A stretch of 5,716 bases of DNA from Candidatus Thorarchaeota archaeon (lineage in GTDB: Archaea > Asgardarchaeota > Thorarchaeia > Thorarchaeales > Thorarchaeaceae): NCBI GenBank assembly GCA_016839345.1, contig JAEOUL010000321.1, positions 1 to 5,716 on the forward strand. The letters run 5' to 3'. Every line of letters begins with the position of its first letter. Position 1 is the stretch's first letter. Below the pieces are notes generated by a model that saw only the letters and a list, made by a program, of their open reading frames with translations, searched no databases and was not told the origin of the DNA. This document shows, piece by piece, positions 1 through 4,824 of the stretch. A program made the translations under genes and the position numbers.

Positions 1-38
1 AAGGGAGCGTTCCCAGAGTCAAGTTCAATCTTGGTCAT
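1..38 (-). CDS. Possible 5' end of a leftward gene, cut by window edge
   Basis: On the minus strand an ATG at 38-36 opens a frame that stays open to the edge, reading MTKIELDSGNAP over 12 visible codons. It is preceded by AGGTG about 10 bases upstream, a plausible ribosome binding site. Its ATG overlaps (ATGA) the stop of an 18-codon frame at 91-35, which is strongly purine-first and so looks coding-like. The gene would lie 70 bases downstream of the TauE/SafE gene on the same strand. The competing reading is a plus-strand frame open from base 3 to a TAA at 93-95, which would be the last 30 residues of a rightward gene. Too little is visible to assign a function, and neither reading is secure. 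Confidence 0.25.
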   Translation of the reverse strand, partial: MTKIELDSGNAP

Positions 39-108
39 AGTATGTCCACACCTGTTGATTCTGCTTCGGTTTCATCCTTTAAACTGTCCATGTAAGCAAA
101 TGGAGAAA

Positions 109-942
109 TCATCCGAGCAAGTATACCTGTACTGTGGCGAAGATTGCAGTAACAATCACAACAATTCCAATCAGGATTCTTAACTTTCTCTCCGGAATGT
201 GTTGTGCTCTAGAAACAGCTATGTAACTACTCAGAACCCCACCACAGATGTAGAGAGAAACAACTGGTAAGGTGGATATGCTGAACGCTAGAAGGGTGAG
301 ATATGCAAGAGTGGTCATTGAAAGCATGACTGTTGTTGCAACCATTGCTGTCCCAACAGCTCGAAATGTTGGATAGCCCAACAGGAATACCAAAACAAGA
401 ACAAAGTTCATTGCGCCACCAATAGCGATTGCGCCGGTTAGTAATCCAATTATCAAGCAGAGTATATACGATAGGCTGTGTTTCTGAGAGGAGAGATGTG
501 GGGGCGACTTACTATCATCTTCTTTACTAAATTCTTCACCTATGTTTCTCATTCTAATACCCTGAACAAGAAAAACCAATCCTAATGCAAGTGTAATGAA
601 TGGTGAACCGCCTCTGAAGGCATTGGAATACTGTTCTAAAAGCGGAAATGCAATAATCACAGTAACTAGGGCTGTAACACCAGCCACCAAGCCAAGTCTA
701 GAACCAAGTTGGGTGTCCACTCCTGAGTCGGGATTTTGAACATAGAACAAAGTCAGTGTGATAGCTATAGCAAGGTCGACTAATAGACTGGATAGAAGAG
801 ACTCGTGGAGTGGAACCCCTAAGATAACAAAAAGGAGCGGCACAATGATTGGCCATGCAGTCAGACCAACAATTCCAGCTCCGAAACCAATCAGGACACC
901 AATAGGTAATGCTAGGATTAGTATCAGAGGGTCCATGTTCAT
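109..942 (-). CDS. TauE/SafE-family membrane transporter (putative anion or sulfur-compound permease)
   Basis: This is a 277-residue integral membrane protein, the usual length for the TauE/SafE (sulfite/organosulfonate exporter) family. It has about eight to nine hydrophobic segments, near residues 5-25, 27-44, 48-68, 82-102, 113-131, 158-188, 194-218, 224-243 and 254-274. A charged cytoplasmic-type loop at 132-157 separates two related halves. The family's internal repeat shows as GFGAGIVGLTAWPIIVP (about 20-35) in the first half and GLLTGAIAIGGAMNF (about 166-180) in the second; each is followed by a hydrophobic stretch and a G-x-P or G-Y-P turn. The family's typical G-x-GGG is degenerate in both halves, so substrate prediction is weak: sulfite, sulfoacetate, taurine or another small anion are possible by family only. 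ATG at 942 or ATG at 936 could be the start. An in-frame TAG lies eight codons above 942, and no ribosome binding site sits at normal distance. No sulfur-metabolism gene is seen nearby to support a substrate. Confidence 0.85.
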   Translation of the reverse strand: MNMDPLILILALPIGVLIGFGAGIVGLTAWPIIVPLLFVILGVPLHESLLSSLLVDLAIAITLTLFYVQNPDSGVDTQLGSRLGLVAGVTALVTVIIAFPLLEQYSNAFRGGSPFITLALGLVFLVQGIRMRNIGEEFSKEDDSKSPPHLSSQKHSLSYILCLIIGLLTGAIAIGGAMNFVLVLVFLLGYPTFRAVGTAMVATTVMLSMTTLAYLTLLAFSISTLPVVSLYICGGVLSSYIAVSRAQHIPERKLRILIGIVVIVTAIFATVQVYLLG

Positions 943-1124
943 GTGCGAACTTACTATGCGTTTTATCTATTTCCCACGGACCTCCTAATTTGATCATCGT
1001 TTATTATAATCCGAAATGAAGTTCGTAGTTATAATGGTACACACTAATGAATATACAAGGTTTCTGAAAGATATTTTAGCTAGAACATGGATATTGTTGA
1101 AGCCCTATTGTGAGCTGTTCTTCC
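943..1124. promoter_or_regulatory. Divergent promoter region between TauE/SafE and radical SAM genes
   Basis: This 182-base noncoding gap separates two diverging genes. A perfect palindrome ATTATAAT at 1003-1010 can be read as a TATA-like box on either strand; leftward it would start transcription near 979. For the rightward gene further candidates are TTATAAT at 1029-1035 and GATATTTTA at 1070-1078; the latter would place the start near 1097, leaving a leader of about 28 bases. These are visual matches to archaeal TATA elements in AT-rich DNA, so individual calls are weak. That promoters lie in this gap is well supported by gene layout. Confidence 0.5.
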
Positions 1125-2552
1125 ATGATAATCATGTTTGTTGAGCCTCCAAAGGATTTCTGGTTCGTAATGGGTGAGTATCTTCCACCGCCATTGGGGA
1201 TACTCAATCTAGCGGCGTATCTAAGGGAACATGATGAAGATATTGAGATAGAGATTGTAGATTGCCAAGCTGAGAGAATTACTTGGAGTGGACTAAGAAA
1301 ACGGGTTGAAGCTTTTCAACCAGATATTGTCGCACCAAGTTCACTCTCTACCTGTAATGCATACAGAGGACTACGAACTATAGAGATGGCGAAAACAATC
1401 AATCCCACAACAACTACCATAGTCGGAGGACAACACTTCACAGCACTTGCGAGAGAGAGTCTTGAAGCATATCCTGAGATTGATATAGTTGTGAGGGGAG
1501 AAGGAGAACAAACTCTTCTCGAAGTTGTTCGTGTATTAGACGGACAGGGTTCTCTTTCAGATGTGAGCGGAATCACCTTTAGACACCAAGATAAAATCAT
1601 ATCCACCGAAGACCGTCCACTCATTGAAGATCTAAACAGCCTTCCGTTTCCTGCGTATGATTTGGTTAGTCAATATATGAAAAAGTATCACTTTACCATG
1701 ATGGCGGGGCGAGATACACCCTATGCGCTTGTTGAAGCCTCGAGAGGTTGTCCTCATGACTGCAATTTTTGTACTCAGTGTGCCTTCTGGCATCGAAAGT
1801 GGCGATCTAAGACACCAAAGCGAATTGCAGATGAGTTTGAGTTCTGCTACAACGAGTTCGGAACGAGATTCTTTTGGTTAACAGATGATAACTTTGGGTT
1901 GGGAAAAAGAACTGATGAGCTATGTGATGAAATTATCAGTAGAGGATTTGCTGATGAAATATTGTGGTTCATGCAAGCCAGATGCGATGATATTGTTACT
2001 CATCAGGATCTGCTTCCGAAACTGCGCAAATCAGGACTAAATTGGATTCTTGCAGGAGTCGAGAATCATAGTCCTGAAACATTGGCATCATTCAATAAGC
2101 GAATAGACCCATCAGTATCGAAACAAGCCATTAGTCTATTGAAGCTTAATGACATCTTTGCCCAAGCCACACTGATAATGGGTGCGCGTAGTGATTCTCA
2201 TGAAACAATTAGTGGTCTGCGTGCTTATGTCAATGACATTGACCCAGATATTGCAATCTATATGATTTTGACACCATATCCTGGAACAGGTCTTTACAGT
2301 GAGGCAGAAGAAAAGGGGTGGATTGAAGACAGAAACTGGGCACACTATGATATGATCCATGCAATAATGCCTACTGAGCACCTATCACGTATGGAAGTCC
2401 AAGAGGAACTCTACTGGTGTTATCGGAGCTTCTATGGTTCCATGAAGAGAAGAATTACTGGTGTGTTCTCAAGTAACAAGCTCAAGAGAAAATCATACAG
2501 ATACATGGCTCGCCAGGGTGTGATGGGAGCCTTGAGGGGATTGTTCAAGTAA
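1125..2552 (+). CDS. B12-binding-domain radical SAM enzyme
   Basis: This is a cobalamin-binding radical SAM protein of the large COG1032/BchE-like class; members carry out methylations, cyclisations and other radical chemistry. Numbering from ATG 1125 (475 residues), residues 1 to about 140 form the Rossmann-like B12-binding domain: VEPPK at 6-10, PPPLG at 21-25, GGQH at 101-104 and GEGE at 125-128. The B12 His of DxHxxG is not evident, as is common in this class. The radical SAM core follows with C209-x3-C213-x2-C216 for the [4Fe-4S] cluster, an additional C219, the TDDN strand at 253-256, the GVEN SAM-contact strand at 311-314 and TPYPGT at 383-388. The basic C-terminal tail (about 430-475) resembles those of BchE-type proteins. 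A GTG at 1110 would add five residues, but the family normally begins directly at the MIIMFVEPP strand, so I prefer 1125. The stop overlaps the next gene by one base. The substrate cannot be told: porphyrin-type, lipid or peptide modification are all possible. Confidence 0.9.
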   Translation: MIIMFVEPPKDFWFVMGEYLPPPLGILNLAAYLREHDEDIEIEIVDCQAERITWSGLRKRVEAFQPDIVAPSSLSTCNAYRGLRTIEMAKTINPTTTTIVGGQHFTALARESLEAYPEIDIVVRGEGEQTLLEVVRVLDGQGSLSDVSGITFRHQDKIISTEDRPLIEDLNSLPFPAYDLVSQYMKKYHFTMMAGRDTPYALVEASRGCPHDCNFCTQCAFWHRKWRSKTPKRIADEFEFCYNEFGTRFFWLTDDNFGLGKRTDELCDEIISRGFADEILWFMQARCDDIVTHQDLLPKLRKSGLNWILAGVENHSPETLASFNKRIDPSVSKQAISLLKLNDIFAQATLIMGARSDSHETISGLRAYVNDIDPDIAIYMILTPYPGTGLYSEAEEKGWIEDRNWAHYDMIHAIMPTEHLSRMEVQEELYWCYRSFYGSMKRRITGVFSSNKLKRKSYRYMARQGVMGALRGLFK

Positions 2553-3295
2553 TGTCCGAGAGAAGATCATCAAAATCGTTGTCAATTTGGTTGCAGATTT
2601 TATCTCTCTTTGGATTAGGCCTGATACCACTTATTGTGCTACGTACAATGATAGATTCCCCCGGTCTGCATTCGCAACCACAAATTGTTGGATCAATATT
2701 CATTGTCATTTGCTTGCTAGGTGCAATTGTAGGAGTTCGTCCATCAAGCTTTTCCAAGTCAAAAACTCTCAATTCAAGTCAGGTTGAGATTGTGGATTCA
2801 CAAGAAACTGAGTTGCACAAACAAGAACCAGCTCATCAAGGACATCACTATTCCTGTGATTCATTCTCAAGTCATGTTCTCAAAGTTGGAGGTGGAGTTT
2901 ATTGTGCAGGCTGCACAGGTCTGACAACCGGAGCAATTATTGCGATATTTGGAAGCTTGGTGTATTTCTTCATTGGTATCCCTTTATTCAATGAACACAT
3001 TGTGTTCTGGTTTGGTTTTTCAGGAGTCCTCATTGGTTTGGTTCAACATCGAATCTACAGAAAGCTGTCCATTTCGAGCGGATTCGTACGTTTTTCCTTT
3101 AACGTTATTTTTGTCTTAGGAGCGTTTTTCCTTCTTGTCGGAGCGAATCAAATCACAGGTTATCTTTCAGTGGATTTCTTCATCATTTGTGTTGTTCTGC
3201 TCTGGATTCTCAACAGAATCGTCATGTCAAAAGCGGAGCATCAGTGGATTTGTGAGCAATGTAGTGATATATCCTGTATTCACACCTTATACTGA
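2552..3295 (+). CDS. Six-helix membrane protein with DUF2085-like Cys/His motif
   Basis: This 247-residue membrane protein starts within the TAA of the radical SAM gene (TAATG), so the two are almost certainly one transcript and possibly translationally coupled. GAGGGG at 2534-2539 is a weak, rather distant ribosome-binding match. Helices fall near residues 11-31, 45-63, 124-143, 149-166, 179-200 and 204-223. A polar stretch at 64-97 leads into the motif H98-H99-x2-C102-x5-H108-x9-C118-x2-C121-T-G. This resembles the CH...C-x-R-C-T-G signature of DUF2085, a family of unknown function suspected to bind metal. Unlike a typical short DUF2085 protein, it has an extra two-helix N-terminal part and a C-terminal tail with three more cysteines (C234, C237, C242). 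The Cys/His placement next to helix 3 suggests a metal or redox site at the membrane face. No enzymatic activity can be assigned; partnership with the upstream radical SAM enzyme is inferred from the overlap alone. Confidence 0.8.
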   Translation: MSERRSSKSLSIWLQILSLFGLGLIPLIVLRTMIDSPGLHSQPQIVGSIFIVICLLGAIVGVRPSSFSKSKTLNSSQVEIVDSQETELHKQEPAHQGHHYSCDSFSSHVLKVGGGVYCAGCTGLTTGAIIAIFGSLVYFFIGIPLFNEHIVFWFGFSGVLIGLVQHRIYRKLSISSGFVRFSFNVIFVLGAFFLLVGANQITGYLSVDFFIICVVLLWILNRIVMSKAEHQWICEQCSDISCIHTLY

Positions 3296-3306
3296 ATATG
3301 GAAACA

Positions 3307-3350
3307 CCTTCTTTTTGCTCATGGGTTGAGCACTACGATTCCACGAATCG
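3307..3350. terminator. Convergent intergenic terminator candidate with two hairpins
   Basis: The 64-base gap between two converging genes holds a pyrimidine tract ending in five T (3307-3316), suitable as an archaeal U-tract terminator for the rightward pair. Two perfect inverted repeats follow: GCTCA/TGAGC (3317-3321 and 3327-3331, loop of five) and CGATTC/GAATCG (3336-3341 and 3345-3350, loop of three). The hairpins could act in either direction. No T-run follows them on the minus strand, so leftward termination is less clear. Confidence 0.4.
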
Positions 3351-3359
3351 AATGGTAGT

Positions 3360-3698
3360 TTATTGGTATCTTCGTTTCTTTCTTGTTGAGCTATAAATAG
3401 CACCAAGTACAATCAAGGCACCAAAGAGTATAACAAGATATGGACCAATTGCTGTTTCCCACAGAGTTGAGAAATCAAGACCCAACACCCAAGACAATCC
3501 CACTATGATGATTAGTCCTCCAAAAATGACACCGCAGATGGCATCACCATATGGAAGTCCAAAGCATTCATCGTCCTTATGTTCTCCAATTTTTCTGACT
3601 ATTTGCGCAGGTGTTCCGCCTTGCAAGGCGGCACCACATTGAGCGCAAAATTCACTTTCATCGTCGTTTTGTTGACCGCAATGTTGACAATAAACCAC
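3360..3698 (-). CDS. Zinc-ribbon protein with two membrane helices
   Basis: This is a small membrane-anchored zinc-ribbon protein of unknown function. From the GTG at 3698 it has 112 residues and begins MVYCQHCGQQN. The N-terminal ribbon is C4-x2-C7 ... C18-x2-C21 with the usual CG-x-x-N and FC-x-x-CG-A context. A charged linker (about 26-50) leads to two hydrophobic helices near 53-73 and 84-103, and the protein ends in a basic tail RKKRRYQ. The helix pair, with a tryptophan-containing turn and a P-x-L-x-I-L-F-G second helix, loosely resembles the two-helix domain of DUF5668/LiaF-type proteins. The frame also allows GTG at 3710 and 3707, but GGTGA at 3708-3704 sits exactly five bases before GTG 3698, and the shorter start gives the standard zinc-ribbon N-terminus. 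It lies downstream of the UbiA gene on the same strand. Such proteins are common in archaea and often serve as regulatory or scaffolding membrane proteins, but the role here is unknown. Confidence 0.8.
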   Translation of the reverse strand: MVYCQHCGQQNDDESEFCAQCGAALQGGTPAQIVRKIGEHKDDECFGLPYGDAICGVIFGGLIIIVGLSWVLGLDFSTLWETAIGPYLVILFGALIVLGAIYSSTRKKRRYQ

Positions 3699-3703
3699 AT
3701 GAA

Positions 3704-3708
3704 TCACC
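3704..3708 (-). promoter_or_regulatory. GGTGA ribosome binding site that decides the GTG start
   Basis: GGTGA on the minus strand is complementary to the archaeal 16S rRNA 3' end and is followed by five bases (TTCAT) and then GTG at 3698. This favours the GTG at 3698 over the two upstream in-frame GTG codons, which would overlap the site itself. Confidence 0.6.
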
Positions 3709-3710
3709 AC

Positions 3711-3760
3711 TTGGAACTAATAATGTGGAAATCCTTCTATTAAAGACTGACGTTTTCACG
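3711..3760 (-). promoter_or_regulatory. Spacer between UbiA and zinc-ribbon genes with possible internal promoter
   Basis: Read on the minus strand, a small hairpin ACGT-GAAA-ACGT (3761-3750) overlaps the end of the UbiA stop codon. It is followed by a TATA-like TTTAATA (3745-3739) that would start transcription near 3717 and give the zinc-ribbon gene a short leader containing its GGTGA site. The gap is also short enough for readthrough from UbiA, so operon and independent promoter are both possible. Confidence 0.3.
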
Positions 3761-4603
3761 TTAAATCAACACAATTGCCATTAGATAGAGCAAAACGAAA
3801 ATTCCTAGGAAGATATAGACTGGACTCAAAAGCAGGACCTTTCTATCAGTAAGGTGGGAGTTTCTGAAGAGAACAATTCCTGCAAACAAGTAAAGCACTA
3901 TTGCGCCTTGACCTATTGGTTCAGAGTGTATGGTCATTGATAATAGAAAAGCAACAATAGCAACTGTTAGTAGAAATGGCGTCTGTTTGACAGAATCTCC
4001 TATATTGAGGTATTCCTTGTAACCTTTAAAGAGAATGATATAGAGAAGAGAGAATCCAATTGCAAAGAGAACAGGGAATTGGATCACATTTGTACTAATA
4101 GTCCAAGGAAGGAATATTTTCAATAGTTGCATAAGTAGAACCAAAGTTGGTCCAAATAGTGTGTGTTTCAGACTTCTTGGATACGTAACTCCCAAGCTCT
4201 GGTTTCTTAAACCTGGAAATTGAATTGAGTAGATTAGGTTAATGAAAACTAATGAGCTAACGACGCAGATGAAAAGTAAGTTAAGAAGTGTAGAGAGCAA
4301 AATACCCACAATCAAAAAAGAAATGAAAATCTTTACAGCTTCGTTCTTTTTGACAACGCCCTGAGCTAGGGGTTTTCTCAGAACCTTCTTTTCATCACTC
4401 TTGTCATCCTCAATGTCATAGAGATCATTTAGCACGTAGATTGAGGAATAGGAAACCAAGAAAGCAAGTAGTCCCAATAGGATCTGCAAAGGGTCAATCA
4501 TTATATGAAATAGAAGAAGGAGCATGACACCCACTGAGTAAAGTCCAATGTTCTTTGGTATGTTGTCTGTTAAGTTCCGGAACAACATTACTCTCCGAAA
4601 CAT
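3761..4603 (-). CDS. UbiA-family prenyltransferase, DPPR-synthase-like type
   Basis: This is a 280-residue polytopic protein of the UbiA superfamily, which transfers a polyprenyl group from its diphosphate, or uses a polyprenyl phosphate acceptor, within the membrane. The first aspartate motif is complete: N59-D60-x2-D63-x3-D67, followed by the K-x-x-R-K-P-L-A-x-G segment (73-82) typical of the family. About nine helices are visible, near 18-36, 40-57, 91-109, 111-127, 147-166, 176-193, 210-225, 229-246 and 258-279. The second motif does not read D-x3-D-x3-D; instead K193-G-Y-K-E197 ... G202-D203 is reminiscent of the KRYxE-type segment of decaprenyl-phosphate phosphoribosyltransferase-like members. 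The N-terminal arrangement R9-x7-P-K-N18 also recalls that subgroup. It is therefore unlikely to be the archaeal digeranylgeranylglyceryl phosphate synthase or a quinone/haem prenyltransferase. Acceptor and donor are unknown. ATG 4603 is used; ATG 4588, with GGAGAG just upstream but tightly spaced, is an alternative start. Confidence 0.8.
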   Translation of the reverse strand: MFRRVMLFRNLTDNIPKNIGLYSVGVMLLLLFHIMIDPLQILLGLLAFLVSYSSIYVLNDLYDIEDDKSDEKKVLRKPLAQGVVKKNEAVKIFISFLIVGILLSTLLNLLFICVVSSLVFINLIYSIQFPGLRNQSLGVTYPRSLKHTLFGPTLVLLMQLLKIFLPWTISTNVIQFPVLFAIGFSLLYIILFKGYKEYLNIGDSVKQTPFLLTVAIVAFLLSMTIHSEPIGQGAIVLYLFAGIVLFRNSHLTDRKVLLLSPVYIFLGIFVLLYLMAIVLI

Positions 4604-4745
4604 TGTGAGATTCTCAGTTCTGATTTATCCAATCAATTTCGTGTATTCAATATCTATTCTTTAGTTCTTCTGAAGATAGGAATGATGCTTGACAAAGGAT
4701 GGAAGCATCTGTCTTGATTCTAACTGAACTATTTTCGGATTGTAA

Positions 4746-4768
4746 GCCATTTTGGTGAATAAAATGGC
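4746..4768. repeat. Perfect 8-bp inverted repeat upstream of asparagine synthetase gene
   Basis: GCCATTTT (4746-4753) and AAAATGGC (4761-4768) are exact reverse complements around a seven-base loop GGTGAAT. The repeat lies just upstream of the candidate TATA box (4781-4787), the position of an archaeal activator or repressor site. If transcribed it forms a hairpin with a ribosome-binding-like GGTGA in the loop. Confidence 0.5.
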
Positions 4769-4811
4769 AAGATATTCGATTTTTATAGAATATTGTTTTA
4801 ATCTTGGTTGA
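4764..4811 (+). other. Possible 15-codon leader ORF before asparagine synthetase gene
   Basis: ATG at 4764 follows GGTGA (4754-4758) at a spacing of five bases and opens a frame reading MARYSIFIEYCFNLG that stops at TGA 4809-4811, thirteen bases before the synthetase ATG. It contains one Asn codon near its end. It would be expressed only if transcription begins upstream of about 4750, which conflicts with the TATA box proposed at 4781-4787. Chance occurrence is likely. Confidence 0.15.
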
Positions 4812-4824
4812 CCCAAATTAGTGT

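Larger units (their letters stand above)
4604..4824. promoter_or_regulatory. Divergent regulatory region between UbiA and asparagine synthetase genes
   Basis: This 221-base noncoding gap serves two diverging genes. Leftward, GGATAAAT (4630-4623) is TATA-like and would start transcription almost at the UbiA ATG, giving a leaderless message. Rightward, TTTTATA at 4781-4787 would start near 4811, leaving a leader of about 14 bases for the synthetase gene, which lacks a ribosome binding site; leaderless or near-leaderless translation fits. Inverted repeats around 4746-4793 are listed separately. No RNA gene is recognised here. Confidence 0.45.

Noticed and set aside
3..14. GGGA-GCGT-TCCC hairpin at the left edge
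   Set aside because: A four-base stem without a T-run is too weak to call a terminator.
1..183. Plus-strand frame open from base 1 to a TAA at 181-183
   Set aside because: It reads through the antisense of the TauE/SafE C-terminus and looks like a shadow rather than a gene tail.
698..997. Two opposite-strand or offset frames inside the TauE/SafE gene and its leader
   Set aside because: Both are out of frame with a strong transporter call and lack protein-like composition.
1125..1135. Near-palindrome ATGATAATCAT over the radical SAM start codon
   Set aside because: Five-base AT-rich arms with a single central base are expected by chance and suggest no specific mechanism.
1316..1624. 102-codon minus-strand frame inside the radical SAM gene
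   Set aside because: It is antisense to the B12-binding domain, whose motifs are clear on the plus strand.
3135..3329. 64-codon plus-strand frame overlapping the end of the DUF2085-like gene
   Set aside because: It lies in another frame of a well-supported membrane protein and its composition follows from that overlap.
4682..4717. 11-codon frame with two adjacent ATGs in the UbiA/synthetase gap
   Set aside because: It is very short, has no good ribosome binding site and is far from the next gene; nothing distinguishes it from chance.
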